Below, piece by piece: positions 1 to 9,086 of a stretch of DNA of 64,000 nt (position 1 is the stretch's first letter; the number at the start of each line of letters is the position of its first letter). The notes under the pieces are model-generated. The model had not been told where the DNA came from, made no database searches, and saw nothing but the letters and a program-made list of their open reading frames with translations. Both the position numbers and the translations under genes were made by a program. This DNA comes from Salinisphaera sp040361255 (GTDB lineage Bacteria > Pseudomonadota > Gammaproteobacteria > Nevskiales > Salinisphaeraceae). Location: NCBI RefSeq assembly GCF_040361255.1, contig NZ_APNG01000009.1:62001-126000 (forward strand), given 5' to 3'.

Positions 1-365
1 AACAGGTCATCCTGCTCACGGTCAATATACTGGACGTGCCACGGGTGCCCGCGGCAGAACGCCTGAAGATCGACGATCTGGGGCACGGGGTCTATCGCGT
101 GCAGGTCTACTACGGCTTCATGCAGGCAAGCAACGTGCCCGTGGCGCTGCGCTTCGCCGGTGAATTCGGCCTCGATGTGGATCTGGATCAGACCACCTTC
201 TATGTCGGTCGCGAATCGCTCATCCCGACCAGTGAAGTGCCGGGCATGATGGTGTGGCGCGAGCATATGTTCGCTTTCATGTCGCTCAATGCGACGCGCG
301 CGACCTCTTATTATCGAATCCCCCCCGAACGCGTAATCGAACTCGGTATTCAGATCGAAATCTGA
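1..365 (+). CDS. kup: Kup-type K+ uptake transporter, C-terminal fragment
   Basis: The frame is open from base 3 and runs off the left edge, so only about 120 C-terminal residues are seen. They match the cytoplasmic tail of Kup/TrkD potassium transporters: a DVPRVP segment, then YGFM, a TTFYVGRE segment, WREHMFAFM and the terminal VIELGIQIEI. Kup is an inner-membrane K+/H+ symporter, and the membrane core lies outside the window. The start cannot be seen. The assignment rests on the tail alone. Confidence 0.8.
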   Translation, partial: QVILLTVNILDVPRVPAAERLKIDDLGHGVYRVQVYYGFMQASNVPVALRFAGEFGLDVDLDQTTFYVGRESLIPTSEVPGMMVWREHMFAFMSLNATRATSYYRIPPERVIELGIQIEI

Positions 366-463
366 GCTACAGCGGCGGCGGCCTGGACACGGCGACAGAC
401 CGCCGGGTCGGCGTCGCGGCTGGTAGAATCCCCGCACGGTTTGCAGCGCAACGACGAGGCATT

Positions 464-1213
464 ATGGCAGGCCATAGTAAATGGGCGAATATTCAGCACC
501 GCAAGAACGCCCAGGATAAAAAACGCGGTAAGATTTTTACCAAGATCATTCGCGAGATCACCGTCGCGGCCCGTATGGGCGGGGGCGATCCCAACGATAA
601 TCCGCGCCTGCGGCTGGCCTGGGACAAGGCCCTGGCCGCGAACATGCCCAAGGATAATATCGAGCGGGCGGTCAAACGCGGCACCGGCGATGGCCAGGGC
701 GATAACTACGAAGAAATTCGTTACGAAGGCTATGGCCCGAACGGTGTGGCGATCATGGTCGACTGCATGACCGACAACAAGAACCGTACCGTTTCGGAAG
801 TGCGCTACACCTTCAACCGCAATGGCGGCAATCTGGGTGCCGACGGCTCGGTGGCCTATCTGTTCGACCGCAAGGGCGTACTGACCTACGGGCCGGACAA
901 CGACGACGAAGACGTGCTCGCCCCGGCGCTGGAGGCCGGCGCGGAGGATCTGGTCGAATACGAAGACGGCTCTTTCGACGTGCTCACGGCACCGGACGAT
1001 TACAACACGGTCAAGGCCGCGGTCGAGGCCGCCGGCTTCGCGCCCGATGCCGCGGACGTGACCATGCGCCCGGCGACCACGGTCGAACTGCAGGGCGAGG
1101 ATGCCGAGAGTTGTCTCAAGCTGCTCGATGCGCTGGAGGATCTCGACGACGTACAGAACGTCTACAGCAACGCCGAACTCGACGAACAGACGCTCTCCGG
1201 CGCGCCCGCCTGA
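464..1213 (+). CDS. yebC: YebC/PmpR-family DNA-binding protein
   Basis: A 249-residue protein with the hallmark N-terminus MAGHSKWANIQHRKNAQD, the usual length for this family. Family members bind DNA and are annotated as transcriptional regulators; a role in translation of difficult peptide motifs has also been described. I chose the ATG at 464 because the family always begins MAGHSKW; the frame itself is open further upstream. It lies 8 bp before ruvC, the conserved gammaproteobacterial neighbour, so co-transcription with the ruv genes is likely. Confidence 0.96.
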   Translation: MAGHSKWANIQHRKNAQDKKRGKIFTKIIREITVAARMGGGDPNDNPRLRLAWDKALAANMPKDNIERAVKRGTGDGQGDNYEEIRYEGYGPNGVAIMVDCMTDNKNRTVSEVRYTFNRNGGNLGADGSVAYLFDRKGVLTYGPDNDDEDVLAPALEAGAEDLVEYEDGSFDVLTAPDDYNTVKAAVEAAGFAPDAADVTMRPATTVELQGEDAESCLKLLDALEDLDDVQNVYSNAELDEQTLSGAPA

Positions 1214-1221
1214 CGCACGCT

Positions 1222-1734
1222 ATGGCACGGGTTCTGGGTATCGATCCGGGGTCGACAGTCACCGGGTTTGCGGTGGTGGACGGCGGCGCCCAGCCGCGCT
1301 CGATCGTGATCGACTGTATTCGCCTGCCCCGTGCGGCTTTTGCCGTGCGTCTGGGGCTGATATTCGAACGCCTGAGCGCGGTGATCGACGAATACCGCCC
1401 GGATGAAATGGCTATCGAAGACGTGTTTGTCTCGCGCAATGCAGCGAGCGCGCTCAAGCTGGGCCAGGCCCGGGGCGCTGCGATCTGTGCCGGTGCCGCG
1501 CGCGGCCTGCCCATCGCCGAGTACACGCCGACTCAGATCAAGCAGGCCATCGTCGGGCGCGGCCATGCCGACAAACAACAGATTCAGCATATGGTGCGCG
1601 TACTGCTGGGCGTGAATACATTGCTACAGGCCGATGCCGCGGACGCTGCCGGCGTGGCGGTATGCCATATCCACCACAGCCGCAGTGCCGCGCGCATGCA
1701 GATCGCGGCCAATACGACAGGACGCCGGGCATGA
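1222..1734 (+). CDS. ruvC: Holliday junction resolvase RuvC
   Basis: A 170-residue endonuclease that cuts Holliday junctions symmetrically during recombinational repair. The four acidic catalytic positions are visible: Asp8 in GIDPGS, Glu66 in MAIEDVF, and Asp138 and Asp141 in QADAADA. The ATG at 1222 gives the canonical MARVLGIDPG start; an upstream extension of the frame would only add yebC shadow sequence. Its stop overlaps the ruvA start by 4 bp, which suggests translational coupling in a ruvCAB operon. Confidence 0.97.
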   Translation: MARVLGIDPGSTVTGFAVVDGGAQPRSIVIDCIRLPRAAFAVRLGLIFERLSAVIDEYRPDEMAIEDVFVSRNAASALKLGQARGAAICAGAARGLPIAEYTPTQIKQAIVGRGHADKQQIQHMVRVLLGVNTLLQADAADAAGVAVCHIHHSRSAARMQIAANTTGRRA

Positions 1735-2354
1735 TCGGACAGCTGCGCGGACGCATCATCGAAAAACAGCCGCCGCGTCTGGTCATCGATGTGGGCGGTG
1801 TCGGTTACGAGGTCGAAGCGCCGCTGTCGACCTTCTTTACCCTGGGTGAAGGCCGGCGCCCGAACAGTGGCGCGGGGGAGGGCGAAGTCACCCTGCTTAC
1901 GCAGATGGTCGTGCGTGAAGACGCCATGCTGCTCTACGGGTTTGCCACCGCCGAGGAGCGCAGCCTGTTTCGCGAGCTGATCAAGGTTTCCGGCGTGGGT
2001 GCAAAACTCGCCTTGACCGTACTTTCCGGCATGAGCGTGGCCGATTTCGTGGCCACGATCGAAGCCGACGATACCGCGCGTCTGACCGGGCTGCCCGGGG
2101 TCGGCAAGAAGACCGCCGCGCGCCTGATCGTGGAAATGCGCGACAAGCTCTCCGGTAGTGCGATCGCCCCGGCACTGGCCCCGGCGTCGACGAGCGCCGG
2201 CGGGGCAGGTGATGCCCAGTCGGTCGCACGCCAGGCGCTGACCTCGCTGGGCTACAAACCGGCCGAATCGGATCGCCTGCTCAAGGGTATCGATGCCGAG
2301 GGTCTGGATAGTGAGGCACTGATTCGCGAAGCCCTGCGCCGGGCGGTGCGCTGA
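1731..2354 (+). CDS. ruvA: Holliday junction branch migration protein RuvA
   Basis: A 207-residue protein that binds four-way junctions as a tetramer and loads RuvB. The N-terminal OB-like domain opens MIGQLRGRII. The helix-hairpin-helix segments are visible as KVSGVGAKLA and GLPGVGKKTAARL. The C-terminal third domain, which contacts RuvB, ends EALIREALRRAVR. The start overlaps the ruvC stop in an ATGA arrangement and ruvB begins two bases after the stop, so the three genes form one tightly coupled unit. Confidence 0.97.
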   Translation: MIGQLRGRIIEKQPPRLVIDVGGVGYEVEAPLSTFFTLGEGRRPNSGAGEGEVTLLTQMVVREDAMLLYGFATAEERSLFRELIKVSGVGAKLALTVLSGMSVADFVATIEADDTARLTGLPGVGKKTAARLIVEMRDKLSGSAIAPALAPASTSAGGAGDAQSVARQALTSLGYKPAESDRLLKGIDAEGLDSEALIREALRRAVR

Positions 2355-2355
2355 T

Positions 2356-3411
2356 ATGCAGGAGTCGGAACGCCTGATCGGTGCCAGTACCCAGGGCGAC
2401 GAAGGCCGTTTCGACCGGGCGCTGCGCCCACGCGGGCTGGCCGAATACATCGGCCAGGCCAGCGTGCGCGAGCAGATGGAAATTTTCGTCAGTGCAGCGC
2501 GTGCCCGCGGCGAAGCGCTCGATCATGTATTGATCTTCGGCCCGCCCGGTCTGGGCAAGACCACGCTCGCCCATGTCATCGCCAACGAAATGCAGGTGGG
2601 ATTTCGTCAGACGTCGGGCCCGGTGCTCGAACGCCCGGGCGATCTGGCGGCCTTGCTGACCAATCTCGAACCCAACGACGTACTGTTCATCGACGAAATC
2701 CATCGGCTGTCGCCGGTGGTCGAGGAAGTACTCTATCCCGCGCTCGAGGATTACCAGATCGATATCGTCATCGGCGAAGGCCCAGCGGCGCGTTCGATCA
2801 AGCTCGATCTGCCGGCGTTCACGCTGGTCGGGGCCACCACGCGCGCGGGCGCGCTGACTTCGCCGCTGCGCGATCGCTTCGGCATCGCCCAGCGCCTGGA
2901 ATTCTATTCGCACAGCGACCTGGCCCATATCGTCGAGCGCTCGGCGAGCATTCTCGATGTATCGATCGATAGCGAGGGCGCGGCTGAAATCGCACGTCGG
3001 GCGCGGGGCACGCCGCGTGTGGCCAACCGGCTGTTGCGCCGGGTGCGCGACTATGCCGAGGTGCGCGCCGACGGCCGGATCAGCCACGCGGTCGCCCGTG
3101 CCGCCATGGACATGCTCAAGGTCGACGACAACGGCTTCGATCTCATGGATCGCAAGCTGCTGGGCGCGCTGCTGGAAAAATTCGATGGCGGCCCGGTGGG
3201 CGTGGAAAGCCTCGCCGCGGCCATCGGCGAAGCCCGTGAAACCATCGAAGACGTCATCGAACCCTATCTGATTCAACAGGGGTTCATGATGCGCACCCCG
3301 CGCGGTCGCCAGGCCACCCAGGCCAGCTATCGTCATTTCGGCTTGCCGCAGCCCGCGCCACGCGCGACCGACGCACCGGATCTGTTCAACGATACGCCAA
3401 ACGATGTCTGA
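2356..3411 (+). CDS. ruvB: Holliday junction branch migration ATPase RuvB
   Basis: A 351-residue AAA+ motor that drives branch migration together with RuvA. Walker A is GPPGLGKTT at residues 63-71, Walker B is FIDEIH at about 111-116, sensor 1 is in GATTRAG, and the arginine-rich C-terminal winged-helix domain ends in the RGRQATQASYRHFG segment typical of RuvB. Length is normal. The last bases overlap the start of ybgC, so transcription probably continues into the tol-pal genes. Confidence 0.97.
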   Translation: MQESERLIGASTQGDEGRFDRALRPRGLAEYIGQASVREQMEIFVSAARARGEALDHVLIFGPPGLGKTTLAHVIANEMQVGFRQTSGPVLERPGDLAALLTNLEPNDVLFIDEIHRLSPVVEEVLYPALEDYQIDIVIGEGPAARSIKLDLPAFTLVGATTRAGALTSPLRDRFGIAQRLEFYSHSDLAHIVERSASILDVSIDSEGAAEIARRARGTPRVANRLLRRVRDYAEVRADGRISHAVARAAMDMLKVDDNGFDLMDRKLLGALLEKFDGGPVGVESLAAAIGEARETIEDVIEPYLIQQGFMMRTPRGRQATQASYRHFGLPQPAPRATDAPDLFNDTPNDV

Positions 3412-3820
3412 AACCGCTGCCGCCAACGATGCGCTGCGCTATCGCGTACGCGTGTTCTACGAAGACACCGACGCCAGCGGCGTGGTCTATCACGCCAATT
3501 ATCTGAAGTATCTGGAACGTGCGCGCACCTGCTGGCTGGAGGCGCAGGGGCACAGCCATCGCGTGCTCGCCGAGCGCCACGGTATTGCCTTTACGCTGGC
3601 CGACGCCAATCTGCAGTTCAAGTCGCCGGCACGTCTGGATGACGAAATCGAAGTGGTCACCCGCGTGGCCGAGCGCCGGCGGGCCCGAATCATTTTCGAG
3701 CAGACCATCGAGCGCGAAAATACCTTGCTTATTAAGGCACGATTCACCGTAGCCTGTGTCAGAATTCCCGATTTCCGGCCTTGCGCGCTGCCGGATTTAT
3801 TGCAAAAGGAGATGCAATGA
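3404..3820 (+). CDS. ybgC: Tol-Pal-associated acyl-CoA thioesterase YbgC
   Basis: A 138-residue hotdog-fold thioesterase. The 4-hydroxybenzoyl-CoA thioesterase-like signature YEDTDASGVVYHANYLKYLE occupies residues 19-38 and carries the catalytic Asp region. Known YbgC proteins hydrolyse acyl-CoA thioesters at the inner membrane and associate with phospholipid synthesis; the exact role within Tol-Pal is unsettled. It overlaps ruvB by 8 bp and tolQ by 4 bp, the usual position at the head of the tol operon. Confidence 0.95.
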   Translation: MSETAAANDALRYRVRVFYEDTDASGVVYHANYLKYLERARTCWLEAQGHSHRVLAERHGIAFTLADANLQFKSPARLDDEIEVVTRVAERRRARIIFEQTIERENTLLIKARFTVACVRIPDFRPCALPDLLQKEMQ

Positions 3821-4572
3821 ACGTTGCGACGGACATGTCCCTGTGGGGGCTGGTCATGCAGGCAAGCCTGCTCGTCAAACTCGTCATGCTGGCTTTGTTG
3901 TTGGCGTCCATTGCCTCCTGGATCGTGATATTCAGCAAGCGGCGCCTGCTGGCCCAGACCCAGAACGACATGGAATGGTTCGAGGATCGCTTCTGGTCGG
4001 GGGGCAATCTCAAGGACATCTACGCCGAGACCCAGGCCCAGGCCGATACCAGTCGCGGAATGCCCTCGCTATTCAAGAACGGCTACGACGAACTGCGCCG
4101 CCAGCGCAATGCCGGCCAGGCCGCACCACACGAAATCGTGCCCTCGGTACAGCGCGCCATGCGGGTCGCACTGTCGCGCGAGCTCGAGCGCCTCGAACGC
4201 GGGCTGGCCATGCTGGCCACGATTGGTTCGATCAGCCCCTATGTCGGCTTGTTCGGCACGGTCTGGGGCATCATGAGTGCCTTTATCGCACTCGGCAACG
4301 TCAAGCAGGCGAGCCTGTCCATGGTCGCGCCGGGTATCGCCGAGGCGTTGATCGCCACCGCCATGGGTCTGTTTGCTGCCATTCCCGCGGTTGTGGCGTA
4401 CAACTTCTTCAGCAACAAGGTCGATTTCATCGAAAATCGTTTCCAGACGTTCATGGAAGAAATGGCCGGCATCGTCGAACGCGGCATGAACGCGGCCTCG
4501 CCGGCGCCCCGCGCTGCTGCGGAAAAGCCGCGCCCGGCCCCCGAGCCCACGCGTACGCCGCCCGAGCTTTGA
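3817..4572 (+). CDS. tolQ: Tol-Pal system proton channel subunit TolQ
   Basis: A 251-residue inner-membrane protein of the MotA/TolQ/ExbB family with three predicted membrane segments: one near residues 15-37 and two within roughly 135-200, the stretch containing SPYVGLFGTVWGIM and the AMGLFAAIPAV helix. With TolR it forms the proton-driven motor that energises TolA for outer-membrane constriction at division. The ATG at 3817 is preceded by AAAGGAG and overlaps the ybgC stop as ATGA. An in-frame start 12 codons earlier is less likely. Confidence 0.96.
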   Translation: MNVATDMSLWGLVMQASLLVKLVMLALLLASIASWIVIFSKRRLLAQTQNDMEWFEDRFWSGGNLKDIYAETQAQADTSRGMPSLFKNGYDELRRQRNAGQAAPHEIVPSVQRAMRVALSRELERLERGLAMLATIGSISPYVGLFGTVWGIMSAFIALGNVKQASLSMVAPGIAEALIATAMGLFAAIPAVVAYNFFSNKVDFIENRFQTFMEEMAGIVERGMNAASPAPRAAAEKPRPAPEPTRTPPEL

Positions 4573-4603
4573 ATAGCGCCGCCTGTCTTCGGAACCACTG
4601 ACT

Positions 4604-5041
4604 ATGTCTATTCGAGGAAAACGTCGCCTGGCCAGCGAGATCAACGTCGTGCCTTATATCGACGTGATGCTGGTGCTGCTCATCATCTTCATGGTCACCG
4701 CGCCGTTGCTGACCACTGGCGTCGAGGTCGATTTGCCGGACGCGGCGGCGCAAGCGCTGGATACAGAGGACAACGACCCGATCGTGTTGTCGGTCACGCG
4801 CGACGGCGAGTTGTATCTCAACGTGGGCGCCAATCCGGACGAGCCGCTCTCCAGCGACGAGGTCACCGATATCGCCGCGCGCGTCATTCGCGAGCGCCCC
4901 GATGCACCGGTGGCGGTCAAGGGCGACGGTTCGGGTAGCTATGGCAACGTCGTGCGCGGCATGGTGTTGCTGCAGCGCGCGGGTGCCGAGCAGGTTGGGC
5001 TGCTGACCGACAACATCGACGATAGCGCGAGCGACCGCTGA
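4604..5041 (+). CDS. tolR: Tol-Pal system protein TolR
   Basis: A 145-residue ExbD/TolR family protein. It has a short cytoplasmic N-terminus (SEINVVPYIDVM) and one transmembrane helix at about residues 17-36. That helix carries Asp20, the expected proton-relay aspartate of the TolQ-TolR channel. A periplasmic domain of about 100 residues follows. Length and motif are normal. It sits between tolQ and tolA with 31-bp and 2-bp gaps. Confidence 0.96.
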   Translation: MSIRGKRRLASEINVVPYIDVMLVLLIIFMVTAPLLTTGVEVDLPDAAAQALDTEDNDPIVLSVTRDGELYLNVGANPDEPLSSDEVTDIAARVIRERPDAPVAVKGDGSGSYGNVVRGMVLLQRAGAEQVGLLTDNIDDSASDR

Positions 5042-5043
5042 CG

Positions 5044-6159
5044 ATGTGGCAGACATTCACGCAGAACTGGCGTGCGGTGCTCCTTGCGATTGGCCTGCAT
5101 GTATTGATCGCCCTGTTGCTGATCGTGGGCGTGAACTTCGTCACCGATGCGTCTTCGCGTGGTAATCACGGCCAGAAAATCGTCAATGCGACCGTGGTCA
5201 ACCCGGACGCGGTAAATACCGATATGCCCGAGCCGGTATCACCGGCGGCCGAACCGGAGCCCGAGCCGGAACCCGAACAGGATCAGGCGGCAGAAAAAGC
5301 CGAGCAGGAAGCCGCAGAAAAGGCCGCCGCCGAGAAGGCTGCTGCGGAAAAAGCTGCGGCGGAAAAAGCGCAGGCCGCCCAGCAGAAAGCGGCAGAGGAA
5401 AAGGCGGCGCAAGAAAAAGCCGAAGCAAAACGCGAGGCCGAGGCTGAAGCCGCACGCAAAGCTGAAGCACAGCGCAAGGCGAAAGCCGAGGCGGCCCGCA
5501 AAGCCGAAGCCGAACGCAAGGCCAAGGCAGAAGCCGAACGCAAAGCCAAAGCCGAGGCTGAAGCCAAACGTCAAGCCGAAGCGGCCGCCCAGGCCAAAGC
5601 GGAGGCCAAACGCAAGGCCGAGGCAGAGGCGGCTCGCAAGAAAGCCGAGGCCGAAAAGCAGGCCAAAGCCGAAGCGGCACGCCAGGCCAAGGCCGAAGCC
5701 GAGCGCAAGGCGCGCGAAGCCGCGGCCCGCAAGGCCGCAGCCGAAAAACAGGCGCGCGAAGAGGCAGCACGCAAGGCACGCGCCGAGGCACAGCGGCGCG
5801 CGGCGGCGGAACAGGCCGCGCGCGAAGCCGCGATGCGCGAGGCGATGCAACAGGAAGCCGCGGGGCGGCGCAACGCGGCGAACTCCCAGGCGCTGGGCGC
5901 CTATATTCAGGCGATCAAGGATCGCGTCGAATCAAACTGGCTACGTCCGCCGGGTGTGCGCAATATTTCCTGTAAAGTACGGGTTAAACAGTTGCCGGGC
6001 GGCCAGATTACGGGCTTTCGACTGCTGGGCTCCTGCGGCAATGCAGCGGTCGATCGCTCGGTCGAACAGGCGATTCGCAAATCCGACCCGCTACCGCGTG
6101 CGCCCTCGGACAGCGTCTTTTCTTCTGAAATCGAGTTCAATTTCGAGCCGGACCAATGA
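5044..6159 (+). CDS. tolA: Tol-Pal envelope-spanning protein TolA
   Basis: A 371-residue protein with one N-terminal membrane helix at about residues 10-32. A Pro/Glu-rich linker follows, then a long Lys-Ala-Glu helical rod (about residues 80-275) that crosses the periplasm. A globular C-terminal domain (about 285-371) has two cysteines in NISCKV and LGSCGN; this domain contacts TolB/Pal. The rod is built from short imperfect Ala-Glu-Lys repeats, which creates long spurious frames on the opposite strand. Its stop overlaps the tolB start. Confidence 0.95.
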   Translation: MWQTFTQNWRAVLLAIGLHVLIALLLIVGVNFVTDASSRGNHGQKIVNATVVNPDAVNTDMPEPVSPAAEPEPEPEPEQDQAAEKAEQEAAEKAAAEKAAAEKAAAEKAQAAQQKAAEEKAAQEKAEAKREAEAEAARKAEAQRKAKAEAARKAEAERKAKAEAERKAKAEAEAKRQAEAAAQAKAEAKRKAEAEAARKKAEAEKQAKAEAARQAKAEAERKAREAAARKAAAEKQAREEAARKARAEAQRRAAAEQAAREAAMREAMQQEAAGRRNAANSQALGAYIQAIKDRVESNWLRPPGVRNISCKVRVKQLPGGQITGFRLLGSCGNAAVDRSVEQAIRKSDPLPRAPSDSVFSSEIEFNFEPDQ

Positions 6160-7466
6160 AACACATGCTTGCTAGAACCCATGCGGCCGTTGCCGCGCTG
6201 ATTGCGCTCACGCTCGCCGCGGTCGCCCCTGCACAGGCTGCACTGCAAGTCGATATTACCGACAGCTCGCAAAGCGCGATTCCGATCGCGATCGCGCCGT
6301 TCGGCAGCAGCGGCGGTGCGCTACCGGTGGATGTGGCCCAGGTGGCCAGCGATGATCTCGAGTCCACCGGCCTGTTCGATGTGACCGAACGACGCAATAT
6401 GGCCGAAACGCCGACCAACCCGAACGAGGTCAACTACCAGACCTGGCGCAGTTCGTCGGTCGATAACCTGGTGGTGGGCTCGGCCGCCGCGAACGGGCAG
6501 GGTGGCTATCGCATCACCTTCGATCTGCTGGATGTCTATCAGGGCAAGTCGATTGCCAGTTTCCAGATCAACGCCGGGCGCAACGAACTGCGCGACGCAG
6601 CCCATACCGTGGCCAACCTGATCTATGAGAAATTCGTCGGCGAAAAAGGCTATTTCCTGTCCCGGATCGCCTATATCACCATGGCAAAGGAGAACGGCGC
6701 GCTGCGCTATCGCCTGATCGTGTCGGATTACGACGGCAAGAACCCGGCCACCGTTTATTCCTCGCGCGACCCGATCATGTCGCCGGCCTGGTCGCCGGAT
6801 GGCACCAAGCTGGCCTACGTGGCCTTCGATATCAATCGTGGCCGCAGCAGTCTGCGTGTGCAGGATCTGGCCACGGGCAATATTCGCGAGATCTCCTCGC
6901 GCGAGGGCATCAACGGTGCGCCAGCGTGGTCGCCCGATGGTCGGCATCTGGCCATGACGCTGTCCTACCGGGGCAATCCGGATATTTACAGCTACGATCT
7001 GAGCACCAATCAGCTCACCCAGCTGACCAATAATGGCGCCATCGATACCGAGGCTGCCTGGTCGGCCGACGGGCGTCATATCGCGTTTACCTCCGATCGT
7101 GGCGGCAAGCCGCAGGTCTACCAGATGCGCAGTGACGGCAGCCAGGTTCAGCGGCTGACTTTCGAAGGCGACAGCAACCAGCGCGCCACCTATTCGCCGG
7201 ATGGCAATCAGATGGCGATGGTTCAGAAAAGCGGCAACGGATTCCGTATTGCAGTTATGGACCTGCAGAATAATAATATCCGTATCGTAAGCGACGGCCC
7301 GCTCGACGACGGCCCGGATTTCGCGCCGAACGGCCAAGCCATCATCTATGCCCGCCAGGGCCGCAACAACGAATTGGCGACCGTATCCACCGACGGCCAG
7401 ACCCGCTCGCGTCTTTCGCAAAGCGGCGAAGTGCGTGAGCCGGCCTGGGGTCCGCTCGGCTACTAG
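6156..7466 (+). CDS. tolB: Tol-Pal system periplasmic protein TolB
   Basis: A 436-residue periplasmic protein with a signal peptide ending near APAQA (about residue 29). An N-terminal domain is followed by a six-bladed beta-propeller made of WSPDG/FAPNG-type repeats (SPAWSPDGTKLAYV, GAPAWSPDGRHLAM, EAAWSADGRHIAF, ATYSPDGNQMAM). TolB switches between Pal and TolA. The gene overlaps tolA by 4 bp, and 74 bp separate it from pal. Confidence 0.96.
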   Translation: MKHMLARTHAAVAALIALTLAAVAPAQAALQVDITDSSQSAIPIAIAPFGSSGGALPVDVAQVASDDLESTGLFDVTERRNMAETPTNPNEVNYQTWRSSSVDNLVVGSAAANGQGGYRITFDLLDVYQGKSIASFQINAGRNELRDAAHTVANLIYEKFVGEKGYFLSRIAYITMAKENGALRYRLIVSDYDGKNPATVYSSRDPIMSPAWSPDGTKLAYVAFDINRGRSSLRVQDLATGNIREISSREGINGAPAWSPDGRHLAMTLSYRGNPDIYSYDLSTNQLTQLTNNGAIDTEAAWSADGRHIAFTSDRGGKPQVYQMRSDGSQVQRLTFEGDSNQRATYSPDGNQMAMVQKSGNGFRIAVMDLQNNNIRIVSDGPLDDGPDFAPNGQAIIYARQGRNNELATVSTDGQTRSRLSQSGEVREPAWGPLGY

Positions 7467-7540
7467 ATCACCGGTTCGATTGACCAGACAAAGGGCTCGA
7501 ATACCTCGGGCCAACCAGTCCACAAGGAGTTTTTTAGAAA

Positions 7541-8125
7541 ATGAATAACATGACCAACAAGATGGGGCAGCGATTTTCGCTGATCGCGCTACTCATGGCC
7601 GCCATGCTCGTGCTGGCTGCCTGTGGCGGTAACAAGAATCTGCGCGATGGCGACGACCTGCCGGCTGCCGGCGGCATGGATGACAGCGGCGATCGCGGCA
7701 TGGGCATGAATTCGGGCCGCGATATCGACGTGCGCGGGCTGGAAGGTATCGACCCGGCCGATCGCTCGATGTTCATGGACCCAAACAACCCGTTGTCCAC
7801 GCGCATCATCTATTTCGATCTCGACCAGAGCACCATTCCGTCGCGGTTTTCTCAGGCCATTCAGGCCCATGGCCGTTACCTGAGCCAGCATCCCAATGTG
7901 AAGCTGCGCCTGGAAGGCCATACCGACGAACGTGGTACCCGCGAGTACAACGTGGCGCTGGGCGAGCGGCGTGCCGAATCGGTACAGCAGGCCCTGGAAC
8001 TGTCGGGCGCGAGCGCAAGCCAGCTGTCGACGCTGTCCTTCGGCGAAGAACGCCCGGCCGAGCTCGGCTCGACCGAGTCAGCCTATTCGAAGAACCGTCG
8101 TGTCGAGTTCATCTACACCAAGTAA
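7541..8125 (+). CDS. pal: Peptidoglycan-associated lipoprotein Pal
   Basis: A 194-residue outer-membrane lipoprotein. The signal peptide ends in the lipobox LAAC, with Cys28 as the acylated residue. A Gly/Asp-rich linker is followed by an OmpA-like peptidoglycan-binding domain (about residues 85-194) with IIYFDLDQS, LEGHTDERGTREYN and the terminal NRRVEFIY. A strong AAGGAG site precedes the start. Pal anchors the outer membrane to the cell wall and is the TolB partner. Confidence 0.96.
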   Translation: MNNMTNKMGQRFSLIALLMAAMLVLAACGGNKNLRDGDDLPAAGGMDDSGDRGMGMNSGRDIDVRGLEGIDPADRSMFMDPNNPLSTRIIYFDLDQSTIPSRFSQAIQAHGRYLSQHPNVKLRLEGHTDERGTREYNVALGERRAESVQQALELSGASASQLSTLSFGEERPAELGSTESAYSKNRRVEFIYTK

Positions 8126-8134
8126 GTAGCCATC

Positions 8135-8911
8135 ATGCGTCACGCACTACCGATAGCGCTGGTGACGTTTGCCGTAGCCACGTCGGCCGGGATGACCTCC
8201 CGGCCGGCGTTGGCCGGGTCGGCGGACGCCGCGCAGCAACAGTCCATCATGCTCGCGCAGGCCGGCAACAACGGCGGGCCCAATCTGTTTTCCCTGTTTC
8301 AGGATATTCAGCGACTGCAGTCCGAAGTTCGCGATCTGCAGGGCCAGGTCGATACGCTCAAGTATCAGCTACGCCAGAACGAGCAGGGCCAACGCGATCT
8401 CTACGAAAACCTCGACAAACGCCTGAGCGCGCTTGAAGGTGGCGGCGCCACCGGTGCTGCCACGGGCGATACCGGTAGCAGTAGTAACGGCGCGAGCGAC
8501 AACGCGGCCGACTACGGCACGGTCAGCCAGGATCCCGCGGTCGAAAAAGCCTATACCGCGGCTTTCGACAAGCTCAAGGCGGGCGACTACGATGCCGCGA
8601 TCGGTGCGTTCAAGGGGTTTCTCCAGCAGAACCCGGAAAGCAGCTATAGCGACAACGCCTGGTACTGGCTGGGTGAAGCGAATTACGTCAAGCGTAATTA
8701 CGATGCATCGCTGGAGGCATTCCAGACCGTCGTCAATCGCTTTCGCGCGAGCGACAAGGTGCCCGGCTCGCTCTACAAGATTGGCGTGATCCAGGACGAA
8801 CGTGGCGAAACCGATAACGCCTACGGGACGCTCAAGCGCGTGGTCGATCAGTATCCGAACAGCAACGTCGCCGATATGGCGCGCAAACGTCTCGAACAAA
8901 TCGACGACTAA
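8135..8911 (+). CDS. cpoB: Cell division coordinator CpoB (YbgF)
   Basis: A 258-residue periplasmic protein starting 9 bp after pal. An N-terminal signal sequence precedes a coiled-coil trimerisation segment (about residues 50-100, LQSEVRDLQGQVDTLKYQL). A low-complexity Gly/Ser/Asn linker follows. The C-terminal TPR domain runs from about 135 to 258, with three repeats such as YTAAFDKLKAGDYDAAIGAF and ALGE/YWLGEANY-type helices. CpoB links Tol-Pal constriction with PBP1B septal synthesis. Confidence 0.94.
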   Translation: MRHALPIALVTFAVATSAGMTSRPALAGSADAAQQQSIMLAQAGNNGGPNLFSLFQDIQRLQSEVRDLQGQVDTLKYQLRQNEQGQRDLYENLDKRLSALEGGGATGAATGDTGSSSNGASDNAADYGTVSQDPAVEKAYTAAFDKLKAGDYDAAIGAFKGFLQQNPESSYSDNAWYWLGEANYVKRNYDASLEAFQTVVNRFRASDKVPGSLYKIGVIQDERGETDNAYGTLKRVVDQYPNSNVADMARKRLEQIDD

Positions 8912-8933
8912 CGCGCCTTCGCGTAATTGCTGC

Positions 8934-8956
8934 GGGCTGGCTGAAATCGCCAGCCC
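8934..8956 (+). terminator. GC hairpin after cpoB, possible terminator
   Basis: A perfect 8-bp inverted repeat, GGGCTGGC with GCCAGCCC and a 7-base loop, begins 23 bp after the cpoB stop. No T tract follows, so it is not a classical intrinsic terminator. It may attenuate transcription between the tol-pal operon and queC. Confidence 0.3.
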
Positions 8957-9086
8957 TCGGCGGCGCGTGCAGGCCATGTGATCATCGCCACCTCACCGTT
9001 TGGGTCGAGTGTGGCGGCGGCGCCATGTCGCCTGGCTGGCTATTTCCATTCGAACAACGACCGCGCCGCGCGTGCGGATAGCGCCC

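Noticed and set aside
2281..3426. A 381-codon frame antisense to ruvB
   Set aside because: RuvB is unmistakable on the other strand; the antisense product has no recognisable motif and reflects high-GC codon bias.
5239..5850. Long hydrophobic and Arg/Pro-rich frames antisense to tolA
   Set aside because: They are produced by the repetitive Ala-Lys-Glu codons of the TolA rod and have no ribosome site or domain.
8957..9086. Possible preQ1 riboswitch before queC
   Set aside because: I found no compact pseudoknot-like hairpin with the A-rich tail expected of preQ1-I elements.
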